64,000 nt of DNA from Paramesorhizobium sp049065735 (GTDB taxonomy: Bacteria > Pseudomonadota > Alphaproteobacteria > Rhizobiales > Rhizobiaceae), in NCBI RefSeq assembly GCF_049065735.1, contig NZ_JBAKHD010000001.1:682001-746000 (forward strand). The letters run 5' to 3'. Below, piece after piece: positions 1 to 8,791 of the stretch. The position numbers and the translations under genes are program-made. The notes under the pieces are model-generated. The model was not told where the DNA came from, ran no database searches, and saw only the letters and a program-made list of their open reading frames with translations. Every line of letters starts with the position of its first letter. Position 1 is the first letter of the stretch.

Positions 1-2
1 TG

Positions 3-980
3 CGGCCCGCCGCGTTGAATGCGCTGACCCACGGCATGGTCAAGGCGATGCGGCGCGCGCTCACCGCCTGGGAGGCTGATCTGGATGTCGCGTTGATCAT
101 CGTGGAGGGCGAGGGGCGTGCCTTCTGCGCCGGCGGCGATGTGGCCGCGGCCTACAGGGCCCGCCTCGCAGGCACTCCCGCCCATGATTTCTTCGCCGAC
201 GAATACCGCCTCAACGCAAAGATCAAGCGCTACACCAAGCCATATATCTCCTTTCTCGACGGCATCGTCATGGGCGGCGGCGCAGGCATTTCCGTGCATG
301 GCTCCCATCGTATCGTGACGGAGAATACGCTTTTTGCCATGCCGGAGGTCGGAATCGGCTTCTTCCCGGATGTGGGCGCCAGCGCCTTCCTGCCGCATCT
401 GCCCGGTCATTTCGGGCTCTATCTGGCGCTCACCGGCAACCGGATTCGCTGGGGCGATTGCCTTGGAACCGGCATCGCTACCCATGCAATCGCTTCGGAG
501 GCCACAGGGCGCGTGCGGAATATGCTCATCGAGACAGGTGATGTCGCGGCGGCTCTGGCCGATACGGCAAGCCCCGATTTCGAAACAGGCGGCGAAACCC
601 GGCAACTGATCGCCGAATGTTTCGCCGAAGCGACGCTGGAGGACTGCATCGCGGCATTGCAAGGCAGTGCTGACGCAGGCAGCGATGCAACTGCCGCCAT
701 CCTGAAAACCATGGAAAGCCGCTCGCCGACGAGCCTTTGCGTCACATCAAGGCAAATGGCGGAGGGCAGGGCGCTTTCCATGGACGATTGCATGCGGATG
801 GAATATCGCATCGTCACCCGGATGCTCGCAGGGCATGATTTCTATGAAGGCGTGCGCGCGGCGCTGATCGAAAAGGACGGCAAGCCCCGCTGGCAGCCTT
901 CACGGCTGGCGGATGTCTTGCCCGGTGATATCGATGCCTATTTTGCGCCGCTTGGAACGAGGGAACTGACGCTGCCATGA
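3..980 (+). CDS. 3-hydroxyisobutyryl-CoA hydrolase / enoyl-CoA hydratase family, 5' truncated
   Basis: The reading frame is open from the window edge, so the true start lies upstream; about 325 residues are present. It belongs to the crotonase fold. The oxyanion-hole segments are visible as GRAFCAGGD (about residue 40) and MGGGAGISVHG (about residue 90), followed by PEVGIGFFPDVGAS, a signature of the HIBYL-CoA hydrolase branch used in valine breakdown rather than of plain enoyl-CoA hydratases. The stop overlaps the next gene's start by 4 bases (ATGA), which implies co-translation. The family is clear; the exact substrate is inferred from that motif. A general enoyl-CoA hydratase is the alternative. 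Confidence 0.85.
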   Translation, partial: RPAALNALTHGMVKAMRRALTAWEADLDVALIIVEGEGRAFCAGGDVAAAYRARLAGTPAHDFFADEYRLNAKIKRYTKPYISFLDGIVMGGGAGISVHGSHRIVTENTLFAMPEVGIGFFPDVGASAFLPHLPGHFGLYLALTGNRIRWGDCLGTGIATHAIASEATGRVRNMLIETGDVAAALADTASPDFETGGETRQLIAECFAEATLEDCIAALQGSADAGSDATAAILKTMESRSPTSLCVTSRQMAEGRALSMDDCMRMEYRIVTRMLAGHDFYEGVRAALIEKDGKPRWQPSRLADVLPGDIDAYFAPLGTRELTLP

Positions 981-1399
981 TGGAGGAGCAACTGCGCCAG
1001 CGCGCCGAGCCCACGCTCGCCGAAACCGGCTTCGTCTGGTTCATGCGGCTTTTGTCGATCTATTCGCTGGCGCTGGGGGTCGCTTACTGGATTAGGCTCA
1101 TCGGCCTCCATCCGGGACTGCTCTGGCGCTTCGACCTGATGCCCTGGCAATGGCAGGCCGCGTCCGTCTCGCTGGCGGTGTTGTTCCCGGTGGCGGCAAG
1201 CGGCCTCTGGATGCGCGCGCCCTGGGGCCCGGTCGTCTGGTTCGCGGCGGCAATTTTGGAAACGGCGATGTACACCGTCTTCGAGCGCGTCTACGCCGCC
1301 AAGCCCATGGTCGGCGTCACCAATGGCCTGATCCTGGCCGTCTATATCGCGTTTCGTGTAATGCTGGTTCTTCAGGAGCGCGAGCGCCGTAAGCCATGA
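977..1399 (+). CDS. Small four-helix membrane protein (DUF6163-like)
   Basis: 140 residues with about four hydrophobic segments (near residues 20-40, 57-76, 83-100 and 112-132), so an inner-membrane protein with a short charged C-terminus (QERERRKP). It starts inside the stop codon of the upstream hydrolase and precedes the LdtR-type regulator. From memory it resembles the rhizobial DUF6163 family, which is often found next to ldtR; no catalytic motif is visible. Function unknown. The conserved neighbourhood hints at an envelope role, but that is inference. Confidence 0.7.
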   Translation: MMEEQLRQRAEPTLAETGFVWFMRLLSIYSLALGVAYWIRLIGLHPGLLWRFDLMPWQWQAASVSLAVLFPVAASGLWMRAPWGPVVWFAAAILETAMYTVFERVYAAKPMVGVTNGLILAVYIAFRVMLVLQERERRKP

Positions 1400-1474
1400 G
1401 TACAGGCTACATAAGCAATTCATTAAGCCTGAATTTGCTTCTTCTTCGGTAAGCTCCTGTTAAGTCTGTGTTTT

Positions 1475-1484
1475 AATTCGAATT
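1475..1484. promoter_or_regulatory. AT-rich palindrome upstream of ldtR
   Basis: AATTCGAATT is a perfect 10-base palindrome inside an AT-rich stretch about 75 bases before the ldtR start. MarR-family regulators usually bind short AT-rich palindromes near their own promoters, so this is a plausible autoregulatory site. No footprint data; position only. Confidence 0.3.
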
Positions 1485-1556
1485 TTATGCGTGTCGATTA
1501 TTGTCTGTCTCAACGGTGAGAAAAAATACACCGACGCAACAGAGAGGCATAAGACG

Positions 1557-2072
1557 ATGATCAATACCCAGCGCAAGTCGGGCGCGGATACGCGTTCGCA
1601 GAATGAACAGACGGCTTTGCGGACGCTCTATCTGGAAGCGTTGCAGCTTGTAGAGCGCCTGCATCGCCGCCTGCTCGATGTCGTCAAGGACGAGTTCGAG
1701 CGTAACGGCCGCAGCGATATCAATGCGGTTCAGGCACTGCTGCTCTTCAACATCGGCAATGCCGAGCTGACGGCGGGCGAGCTGCGCAGCCGCGGCTATT
1801 ACCTCGGCTCCAACGTGTCCTACAATCTGAAGAAGCTCGTCGAGATGGGCTTCATTCATCACCAGCGCTCCCGCGTCGACCGCCGCTCGGTGCGCATCAG
1901 CCTGACCCCGAAGGGCCAGGAAGTGGCCGATCTGGTGGCCAAGCTCTATGAGCGCCACGTCGCTTCGATCGAGCAGGTCGGCGGTATCCGCGCCGAAGAG
2001 TTCCAGAATATGAACAAGTCGCTGCAGCGCCTCGACCGCTTCTGGAACGACACGATCGCCTACCGCATGTAA
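1557..2072 (+). CDS. ldtR: MarR-family transcriptional regulator, LdtR type
   Basis: 171 residues from the ATG at 1557, chosen because AGAGAGG lies about 10 bases upstream; an in-frame GTG at 1491 would add 22 poorly conserved residues. A winged helix-turn-helix is visible at about residues 60-125 (ELTAGELRSRGYYLGSNVSY as recognition region, then the wing RSRVDRRSVRISLTPKGQE). The C-terminal helix is the dimer arm. In Liberibacter and Sinorhizobium the LdtR protein controls the neighbouring L,D-transpeptidase gene ldtP and stress tolerance. Here the putative ldtP follows in the same direction after a terminator, so the pairing is retained. High confidence in family, good confidence in orthology. 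Confidence 0.85.
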   Translation: MINTQRKSGADTRSQNEQTALRTLYLEALQLVERLHRRLLDVVKDEFERNGRSDINAVQALLLFNIGNAELTAGELRSRGYYLGSNVSYNLKKLVEMGFIHHQRSRVDRRSVRISLTPKGQEVADLVAKLYERHVASIEQVGGIRAEEFQNMNKSLQRLDRFWNDTIAYRM

Positions 2073-2112
2073 TACTCCTGGCATATAATTGTTGCACAAA
2101 CGTCACATCGAC

Positions 2113-2142
2113 AAAAAGTCCGGCTGACCAGCCGGGCTTTTT
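2113..2142 (+). terminator. Rho-independent terminator after ldtR
   Basis: AAAAAG plus a CCGGCT / AGCCGG stem with loop GACC, ending in CTTTTT: a strong stem with flanking A and T tracts. It separates ldtR from the transpeptidase gene, so the latter needs its own promoter in 2143-2373, an otherwise gene-free stretch in which I see no further feature. Confidence 0.85.
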
Positions 2143-2397
2143 GCCGTTGGCGCGCTTGCTGCAGCCCGATGCGACATGATTAAGCCATAAACGCGGGCCT
2201 GATGCATGGGCAGGGAAACTCCGCGATCAGCTTTAAACAAGGGGTTTGGGTGCCAGTCTCCCCGCGTGTCCTAGGGGATGCGCGGTAGGAGAAAGTTGCC
2301 GTTTGTTAACGCTGTTCTGGATAAAGTTTGAATCAGTTTGCGTCGATAAACGGCCGGAGAACTTGAGCTAAAGATGAGCAATTCAGGGAATGCACCG

Positions 2398-3681
2398 ATG
2401 AACAATCCTCGGAAGAATCTCGCAGCTTCCATGATGGATCGCCGCCTGTTCCTGCGCGGCGCGGCGACCGCCGGACTCTCGGCATTCGCGACGGGGGCGT
2501 TTGCCCAGCCCGTCATCAATGAAGTTCTCGCCGCCCCGCGCCGCGGCAACTGGAACGACCAGTTCGATGCCCGCGTTTCCGGCGCGCAGAAGGTGGCGAC
2601 GAACCAGCCCATCATGAGCCCGGCGACCCTGTCCTATGTGCAGACGGCAATCGGCCAGTACAGCAACATCGTTGCCCAGGGCGGCTGGCCGCAGGTGCCG
2701 GGCAATGCCAAGCTGCGCCTCGGCGCGGTCGATCCCGCAGTATCCATCCTCCGCCGCCGCTTGATGATCGCCGGCGATTTGCCGGAAAGCTCGGGCCTTT
2801 CCAACGCCTACGACACCTATGTCGACGCGGCGGTCAAGCGCTTCCAAGCCCGCCATGGCCTGCCTGCCGATGGCGTGATGGGGCAGTTCACCTATGCCGC
2901 CATGAATGTGAGCGCCGATGTCCGGCTGGGACAGCTCAACACCAATCTCCAGCGCTTGAGCGAGATCGCCAACATCACCGATCCGCGCTTCGTCATGGTC
3001 AACATCCCGGCCGCGCAGATCGAGGCGGTGGAAAATGGCCGCGTCGCCCAGCGTCATACCGCCATCGTCGGCAAGATCGACCGCCAGACCCCGCTGCTCG
3101 TGTCCAAGATCCATGAGGTCATCCTCAATCCCTACTGGACCGCGCCGAAGTCGATCATCGAGAAGGACATCATTCCGCTGATGCGGAAGGACCCGACCTA
3201 TCTGACGCGCAACAGCATCCGGCTCTTTGATGCCCAGGGGCAGGAAGTGCCGCCGGAAAGCGTGGACTGGAACACCAATGACGCGGTCAAGCTGATGTTC
3301 CGGCAGGACCCGGGCAAGATCAACGCGATGGCGTCCACGAAGATCAATTTCCACAACGCCCATGCGGTTTATATGCATGATACGCCGCAGAAGAGCCTGT
3401 TCAACAATCTGATGCGCTTCGATTCGTCGGGCTGCGTGCGCGTGCAAAATGTGCGCGACCTCGACGTCTGGCTGCTGAAGAACACGCCCGGTTGGGACCG
3501 TCAGACCATCGAGGCGACGATCAAGTCGGGCGTCAACACGCCGATCCAGCTTGCCGATCCGGTGCCGGTGCATTTCATCTATGTCACCGCCTGGTCCACC
3601 GGCGACGGCGTCGTCCAGTTCCGTGACGACATTTATCAGCGCGACGGTGCGATGGAATTGGCGCTCGGCACGGATATCTGA
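2398..3681 (+). CDS. ldtP: L,D-transpeptidase with Tat-like signal and peptidoglycan-binding domain (LdtP)
   Basis: About 427 residues. The N-terminus carries DRRLFLRGAATAGLSAFATG, a twin-arginine-like export signal ending near AFA. A PG_binding_1 domain follows (AVKRFQARHGLPADGVMGQ, about residues 150-170), then a YkuD catalytic domain with HDTPQKSLF and the active-site SSGCVRV, whose cysteine is codon 346 from this start. The enzyme forms 3-3 cross-links in peptidoglycan or attaches proteins to it, in the periplasm. I chose ATG 2398 because AGGGA lies 8 bases upstream; ATG 2374 is possible. Neighbour ldtR supports the name. Confidence 0.88.
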   Translation: MNNPRKNLAASMMDRRLFLRGAATAGLSAFATGAFAQPVINEVLAAPRRGNWNDQFDARVSGAQKVATNQPIMSPATLSYVQTAIGQYSNIVAQGGWPQVPGNAKLRLGAVDPAVSILRRRLMIAGDLPESSGLSNAYDTYVDAAVKRFQARHGLPADGVMGQFTYAAMNVSADVRLGQLNTNLQRLSEIANITDPRFVMVNIPAAQIEAVENGRVAQRHTAIVGKIDRQTPLLVSKIHEVILNPYWTAPKSIIEKDIIPLMRKDPTYLTRNSIRLFDAQGQEVPPESVDWNTNDAVKLMFRQDPGKINAMASTKINFHNAHAVYMHDTPQKSLFNNLMRFDSSGCVRVQNVRDLDVWLLKNTPGWDRQTIEATIKSGVNTPIQLADPVPVHFIYVTAWSTGDGVVQFRDDIYQRDGAMELALGTDI

Positions 3682-3704
3682 GCCAAAACGGATAGCTGAA
3701 ATTG

Positions 3705-3737
3705 ATAGCGAACAGGGTCATCCCTGTTCGCTATTTT
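3705..3737 (+). terminator. Strong terminator after ldtP
   Basis: A perfect 13-bp stem (ATAGCGAACAGGG / CCCTGTTCGCTAT) with a TCAT loop, followed by a run of T. Confidence 0.93.
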
Positions 3738-3798
3738 TAATTGCATCGCGCCCCGCGATTATAGAAATTGTCTATGGGCAAGCGTGGGGGCGCGGGGA

Positions 3799-4311
3799 AT
3801 GGTGGTCAAGCGGGAGCATTTTACGCAATCGGTGAAGCCGGGCACCTTGCCGGACGATGGCACAGATGTCATATCTTCAACCATGAGTGAGGTTGACGCC
3901 AAAATCGCTGCTTCTGAAGCCCGGACGGATACCAAGTTCGCCCAGGTGATGGGCGAGTTCCGGCTTCTCAACCAACGCTTCGACCATTTCGACCAGCGCT
4001 TGGGAAAGGTCGAACAGCGGCTGGATCATCATGAACTCGTCTTTTCCAGCCTGCGGCTGAACATCTGGCTCGCTTCCGCCACCACCGTCGGTCTGGTCAT
4101 CGCGATATTGAGTTGGGGGACATCCATGTTCGGTGTCGGTCTGGATGCCCAGACCATCGCCGAGCAGGCCGGCAAAAATGCCGTGCAGCAGGTCCAGCCA
4201 AGACTGGACAATATGGAAACCAGACTTGGCAATCTCGAAAAGCAGGTGGGCGAGATTCTGACCACGCTCCAGGCTCTGAAAAAGGAACAACCTGTTCCTC
4301 CTCCGCAATAA
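3799..4311 (+). CDS. Coiled-coil protein with one membrane segment, function unknown
   Basis: About 170 residues. A long charged heptad region (EFRLLNQRFDHFDQRLGKVE and on to about residue 85) is followed by one hydrophobic segment (WLASATTVGLVIAILSWG, near 92-110) and a second amphipathic heptad stretch (METRLGNLEKQVGEILTTLQ), ending in PVPPPQ. This looks like a membrane-anchored coiled coil of the kind often annotated as a hypothetical or DUF1640-like protein. The start at 3799 is preceded by a G-rich stretch; 3883 is an alternative. It stands between a terminator and glyA with no obvious operon partner. Confidence 0.7.
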   Translation: MVVKREHFTQSVKPGTLPDDGTDVISSTMSEVDAKIAASEARTDTKFAQVMGEFRLLNQRFDHFDQRLGKVEQRLDHHELVFSSLRLNIWLASATTVGLVIAILSWGTSMFGVGLDAQTIAEQAGKNAVQQVQPRLDNMETRLGNLEKQVGEILTTLQALKKEQPVPPPQ

Positions 4312-4457
4312 GCCCAAGACATTAGACACAGTCCTGCCCCCCATGCCGCTTTCCAGCCACTGCTTTTCGCGGCTGCGCCATTGGCCTTGGGCGTGTGAAT
4401 ATGATAATGCGCCGTCATCCATTGATGAATGCCCGGCAACCCGGAGGGATAGCTATC

Positions 4458-5762
4458 ATGTCGCAGGCCAACGCTGCCTCGGAAGTCTTTTTCAACGCTC
4501 CCCTTGAGGAGACAGATCCCGAGCTTTTCGGTGCGATCCGCAACGAGCTTGGCCGCCAGCGCCATGAGATCGAGCTGATCGCCTCGGAAAACATCGTCTC
4601 CCGCGCCGTCCTTGAGGCGCAGGGCTCGATCATGACGAACAAATATGCCGAGGGCTATCCGGGCAAGCGCTATTATGGCGGCTGCCAGTTCGTGGATGTG
4701 GCCGAGGAACTGGCTATCGAGCGCGCCAAGAAACTGTTCGGCGCCGAGTTCGTCAATGTGCAGCCCAATTCCGGCAGCCAGATGAATCAGGCCGTGTTCC
4801 TGGCGCTGCTCAACCCCGGCGACACTTTCATGGGCCTCGACCTCAATTCTGGCGGTCATCTGACGCATGGCTCCCCGGTCAATATGTCGGGCAAATGGTT
4901 CAACGTCGTCTCCTACGGCGTGCGACAGGACGATAACCTCCTCGACATGGACGAGATCGAGCGTCTGGCGCAGGAGCATAAGCCGAAGCTCATCATCGCC
5001 GGCGGCACCGCCTATTCGCGCTTCTGGGACTGGCAGCGCTTCCGCGCCATTGCCGATTCCATCGGCGCCTATCTCATGGTCGATATGGCCCATATCGCCG
5101 GCCTCGTCGCAGGCGGCGTGCATCCGTCGCCGGTTCCGCACGCTCATGTCATCACCACCACGACTCACAAGTCGCTCCGCGGTCCGCGCGGCGGCATGAT
5201 TCTCACCAACGACGCGGAAATCGCCAAGAAGATCAATTCGGCTGTGTTCCCTGGTCTGCAGGGCGGTCCGCTGATGCATGTTATTGCCGCCAAGGCCGTG
5301 GCCTTCGGCGAGGCACTCAAGCCCGAGTTCAAGACCTACGCCCGCAATGTCGTGGACAATGCCCGCGCGCTGGCGGATGTTCTGAAGGAAAACGGGCTTA
5401 ACATCGTCTCCGGTGGCACCGACAATCACCTGATGCTGGTCGATCTTCGCCCGAAGAACGCCACTGGCAAGCGTGCGGAAGCCGCTCTTGGCCGCGCCAA
5501 CATCACCTGCAACAAGAACGGCATCCCCTTCGACCCGGAAAAGCCCTTCGTCACCTCGGGCGTCCGTCTCGGCACTCCCGCCGGCACGACGCGCGGCTTC
5601 GGCGTGGCCGAGTTCCGCGAGATAGGCAATCTGATCTCGGAAGTGCTCGACGGTCTCAAAGCCGCCAATTCCGATGAGGGCAACGCCGCAGTGGAAGAGG
5701 CCGTGAAGCAGAAGGTCATCGCGCTCACCGACCGCTTCCCACTCTATCCGTATCTCGGCTGA
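4458..5762 (+). CDS. glyA: Serine hydroxymethyltransferase
   Basis: 434 residues, the usual length. Start ATG 4458 is set by GGAGGG 9-15 bases upstream; earlier in-frame ATGs lack a site. It interconverts serine and glycine with tetrahydrofolate in the cytoplasm, feeding one-carbon units to purine, thymidylate and methionine synthesis. Visible signatures: YAEGYPGKRYYGGC near residue 60, DMAHIAGLVAGG, and the PLP-lysine motif TTTHKSLRGPRGG with Lys 238. Sequence is intact and very close to Brucella-type GlyA. nrdR follows after a 140-base gap. Confidence 0.98.
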   Translation: MSQANAASEVFFNAPLEETDPELFGAIRNELGRQRHEIELIASENIVSRAVLEAQGSIMTNKYAEGYPGKRYYGGCQFVDVAEELAIERAKKLFGAEFVNVQPNSGSQMNQAVFLALLNPGDTFMGLDLNSGGHLTHGSPVNMSGKWFNVVSYGVRQDDNLLDMDEIERLAQEHKPKLIIAGGTAYSRFWDWQRFRAIADSIGAYLMVDMAHIAGLVAGGVHPSPVPHAHVITTTTHKSLRGPRGGMILTNDAEIAKKINSAVFPGLQGGPLMHVIAAKAVAFGEALKPEFKTYARNVVDNARALADVLKENGLNIVSGGTDNHLMLVDLRPKNATGKRAEAALGRANITCNKNGIPFDPEKPFVTSGVRLGTPAGTTRGFGVAEFREIGNLISEVLDGLKAANSDEGNAAVEEAVKQKVIALTDRFPLYPYLG

Positions 5763-5833
5763 TCACGCATCGGTGTATAGGACAACTGTGTGTTTCATTA
5801 TGAAGTTCTTATGCCATAGTCTGGCTGGGCGTG

Positions 5834-5870
5834 ATTCCGAAAAGTGTGAAGCGGTTTTCGGGTGAAATCA
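5834..5870. repeat. Rhizobial intergenic palindrome (CCGAAAAGTG...CGGTTTTCGG type)
   Basis: ATTCCGAAAAGTGTGAAGCG followed by GTTTTCGGG forms an imperfect hairpin. The same pattern, with C in place of G, occurs in tandem at 41365-41469. This short palindrome is common between genes in Rhizobiales genomes. It lies in the glyA-nrdR gap. Confidence 0.6.
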
Positions 5871-5904
5871 CGTCTCAGAGAATCGATCACGGTGAAAGAA
5901 CTCC

Positions 5905-6390
5905 ATGCGTTGTCCCTATTGCCAGTCGGAAGACACACAGGTGAAAGATTCCCGCCCCGCTGAAGATGGGTCGGTGATCCGCAGGCGTAGGGTATGCTCG
6001 GTCTGCGGCGGGCGCTTCACCACATTCGAGCGCGTGCAGCTGCGCGAGCTTCTGGTTATCAAGAAGAGCGGGCGACGCGTTCCTTTCGACCGCGACAAGC
6101 TGATGCGCTCGGTCGAGGTGGCGCTGCGCAAGCGGCAGGTGGATCCCGACCGCGTCGAGCGCGCCATATCAGGCATTGTCCGTCAGTTGGAGAGTTCCGG
6201 CGAGGCGGAGGTGGAATCCGAGGAGATCGGCCGTCTTGTCATGGACGCACTCAAGGGCATCGACGACATCGCTTATATCCGCTTCGCGTCCGTCTACCGC
6301 AATTTCCGCCAGGCGCGCGATTTCCATAGCGTCATCGATGAACTGACCGCCCAGGATAAGCTGCCGGACGGCGATTTCGTCGAGGAGTAA
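5905..6390 (+). CDS. nrdR: Ribonucleotide reductase repressor NrdR
   Basis: 161 residues, typical. An N-terminal zinc ribbon (CPYC at 3-6, CSVC at 31-34, then GGRFTTFE) binds DNA, and the following ATP-cone domain (VIKKSGRRVPFDRDKL onward) senses ATP/dATP. NrdR represses ribonucleotide reductase genes when dATP is high. Its position directly before ribD, with only 5 bases between, is a classic bacterial arrangement. No NrdR-box is evident in this window, so its targets lie elsewhere. Confidence 0.97.
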   Translation: MRCPYCQSEDTQVKDSRPAEDGSVIRRRRVCSVCGGRFTTFERVQLRELLVIKKSGRRVPFDRDKLMRSVEVALRKRQVDPDRVERAISGIVRQLESSGEAEVESEEIGRLVMDALKGIDDIAYIRFASVYRNFRQARDFHSVIDELTAQDKLPDGDFVEE

Positions 6391-6395
6391 ACCAT

Positions 6396-7520
6396 ATGGC
6401 GGGGGCCGATACACACATCAGCAAAGACGATCTGCGGTTCATGGCTGCTGCCATCCGCTATTCCCGCCGTCATCTGGGACTGACCGGGACCAATCCCTCG
6501 GTCGCCACCCTCATTGTCCGTGATGATGGCAACGGGCCGGTCATTGTCGGGCGCGGCGTCACGGCGATAGGCGGGAGACCCCACGCCGAGACGGAGGCCA
6601 TCGCCGAGGCCGGCGAGAAGGCGAGGGGAGCCACGGCCTATGTGACCCTCGAGCCCTGCGCCCATCATGGCCGTACGCCGCCCTGCGCCGAGGCTCTCGT
6701 TGCCGCGGGCGTGACACGCGTAGTCGCCGCCGCGACCGACCCTGATGACCGCGTTTCCGGCAAGGGATATGCTATCTTGCGCGCCGGCGGCCTCGAAGTG
6801 GTTGGAGGCGTTCTTGCGGACGATGCCGCTGATGTCATGGGCGGATATCTCATACGCTCGCGCAAAAAACGCCCCGAGGTGACGCTGAAGCTCGCCATTT
6901 CCGCCGATGACATGATCGGGCGCCGAGGCGAGGGGCAGGTGAGAATTACCGGACCTGTCTCATGGGGGCAGACCCATATGATGCGCGCTGAAAGCGATGC
7001 AATCCTCATCGGCATCGGCACGGCGCTTGCCGACGATCCCATGCTGACCTGCCGCCTGCCGGGCCTGGAAAGACGCTCGCCGGTCCGTATCGTGCTTGAC
7101 AGCGATCTGCGTCTGCCGCTGTCGTCCGCGCTGGTGGTCTCCGCTTCCGCCGTCCCCGTCTGGATCGCATGCGACGCCAATGCCGATCCCCGCAGGAAGC
7201 AGGCGCTGGTCGATGCCGGCTGCCGCATTCTGGCGACGGAGAGCGCCGATGGCCGTATCGCCCTGCCGGAACTGCTGGAGGATCTGGCCGCGCAAGGCAT
7301 CTCCACCGTTATGGTGGAGGGCGGTGCCGAGATCGCGGGCCAGTTCCTGAGCGAAGGGCTGGTCGACCGCATCGCGCTTCTGGAAGGGCCTGAAGCCATT
7401 GACGGCGAAAGCGGGGTGGCGGTGCCTGGCCTGCGTTCCCATATCGACAGTAGTTTTGTGATAAGCCGTGAGGCGCGTTTCGGCGCCGATTGCTTCACCG
7501 AGTTCAAGAGGAAGCCCTGA
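6396..7520 (+). CDS. ribD: Bifunctional riboflavin biosynthesis deaminase/reductase
   Basis: 374 residues. The N-terminal deaminase domain shows the zinc motif PHAETEA (near 64) and EPCAHHGRTPPC (near 88); the C-terminal reductase domain runs from about 160 (VTLKLAISADDMIGR, later MVEGGAEIAGQFL). It carries out the second and third steps from GTP to lumazine: deamination of the pyrimidine intermediate and NADPH reduction of the ribosyl chain. The last base of its stop codon is the first base of the ribE start (TGATG), so translation is coupled. Confidence 0.96.
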   Translation: MAGADTHISKDDLRFMAAAIRYSRRHLGLTGTNPSVATLIVRDDGNGPVIVGRGVTAIGGRPHAETEAIAEAGEKARGATAYVTLEPCAHHGRTPPCAEALVAAGVTRVVAAATDPDDRVSGKGYAILRAGGLEVVGGVLADDAADVMGGYLIRSRKKRPEVTLKLAISADDMIGRRGEGQVRITGPVSWGQTHMMRAESDAILIGIGTALADDPMLTCRLPGLERRSPVRIVLDSDLRLPLSSALVVSASAVPVWIACDANADPRRKQALVDAGCRILATESADGRIALPELLEDLAAQGISTVMVEGGAEIAGQFLSEGLVDRIALLEGPEAIDGESGVAVPGLRSHIDSSFVISREARFGADCFTEFKRKP

Positions 7521-8137
7521 TGTTTACAGGTATCGTGACTGATATCGGCAAGGTTGATCGCATCAAGCGGCTGAACGAGGGCGTCCAGCTGCGTATCGAG
7601 ATGAATTATGACCCCGAGACGATCGCGCTCGGCGCATCCATCGCCTGCGCTGGCGTATGCCTGACCGTCGTCGCCCTACCGGAAAAAGGCTCGAATGCCC
7701 GCTGGTTCGAGGTAGAGGCGTGGGAGGAGGCGCTGCGCCTGACGACGCTTGGGACATGGAAATCCGGAACGCGCATCAATCTCGAGCGCTCGCTGAAGCT
7801 GGGCGACGAGATGGGCGGGCATCTGGTTTCCGGCCATGTCGACGGGCAGGCCGAAATCATCGAGCGGAAAGAGGAGGGCGACGCCGTCCGCTTCCGCATC
7901 CGCGCGCCGGAGGCGTTGGCGCCCTTTATTGCGCAGAAAGGCTCGGTGGCGCTCGACGGCACCTCCTTGACGGTCAACGGTGTCGACGGCAATGTGTTCG
8001 ACGTGCTCCTGATCCGCCACTCGCTTGAAGTCACTACCTGGGGCGAGCGTAAGCTGGGCGACAAGGTCAACATCGAGATCGACCAGCTCGCGCGCTACGC
8101 TGCGCGGCTCGCGCAATATTCGAAAGAGGCGCAATAG
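7520..8137 (+). CDS. ribE: Riboflavin synthase, alpha subunit
   Basis: 205 residues with the characteristic start MFTGIVTDIGKV and two lumazine-binding repeats (first about 1-95, second about 98-195, with GHLVSGHVDG and SLTVNG). It dismutates two lumazine molecules to riboflavin plus the pyrimidinedione. Start ATG 7520 overlaps the ribD stop by one base. A gap of 200 bases separates it from ribH, longer than the other spacings here. Confidence 0.96.
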   Translation: MFTGIVTDIGKVDRIKRLNEGVQLRIEMNYDPETIALGASIACAGVCLTVVALPEKGSNARWFEVEAWEEALRLTTLGTWKSGTRINLERSLKLGDEMGGHLVSGHVDGQAEIIERKEEGDAVRFRIRAPEALAPFIAQKGSVALDGTSLTVNGVDGNVFDVLLIRHSLEVTTWGERKLGDKVNIEIDQLARYAARLAQYSKEAQ

Positions 8138-8337
8138 GCCTCGCCGCTGACGCAGAATGCTGAAGGCGGGCGAGGGCTGTGCGTATCCGTCCCTACAGGA
8201 ATCGCGCCCCAAACAACATGCCTCATTGAAATTCATCGCATCCTGCTCTAGAGCGGTTGCCAATATGCGGACCTGATTTCCGCCCCCAATTTTGCGGCCC
8301 TGTCGCTGGCCGCGCGAAACCCGTCATGGAGCCACTC

Positions 8338-8787
8338 ATGTCCGAGAACAAGGCGCGCGCGCCGCATTTGCTTATTGTCGAAGCCCGGTTTTACGATGAT
8401 CTGGCCGACGCCCTGCTGATCGGCGCGAAGGCGGCCCTCGATGAAGCGGGTGCGACCTATGATGTGGTGACCGTTCCGGGCGCGCTGGAAGTCCCGGCGG
8501 TCATTTCCTTCGCCCTCGATGGCGAAACCGATTATGACGGTTTCGTCGCGCTCGGCTGCGTTATCAGGGGCGAGACCTATCATTTCGACATTGTCGCCAA
8601 CGAATCGGCCCGCGCTCTGATGGATCTCTCCGTCGAGGAAGGCATTGCCCTCGGCAACGGCATCCTGACGGTGGAGAATGAGGAGCAGGCCTGGGTTCGC
8701 GCCCGCCGCGAGGAGGGGGACAAGGGTGGCTTCGCCGCCCGCGCCGCGCTGACCATGATCAAACTGCGCGAAAAACTGGGAGCCTGA
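8338..8787 (+). CDS. ribH: 6,7-dimethyl-8-ribityllumazine synthase
   Basis: 149 residues from ATG 8338, preceded by GGAG at 7-bp spacing; ATG 8326 is in frame but lacks a site. It condenses the RibD-pathway product with 3,4-dihydroxy-2-butanone 4-phosphate to lumazine. Visible: VTVPGALEVPAVI, the phosphate/substrate region GCVIRGETYHFDIVANES with the catalytic histidine in YHFD, and a C-terminal helix. Brucella relatives have two lumazine synthases; this one, beside ribDE and nusB, corresponds to RibH1. ribB is not in the window. Confidence 0.95.
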   Translation: MSENKARAPHLLIVEARFYDDLADALLIGAKAALDEAGATYDVVTVPGALEVPAVISFALDGETDYDGFVALGCVIRGETYHFDIVANESARALMDLSVEEGIALGNGILTVENEEQAWVRARREEGDKGGFAARAALTMIKLREKLGA

Positions 8788-8791
8788 CGAA

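Noticed and set aside
8138..8337. Possible FMN riboswitch in the ribE-ribH gap
   Set aside because: None of the conserved FMN-element segments (the AGGGTGAAATTCCC and GGCGGT type blocks) is present; only ordinary sequence and GGAG before ribH.
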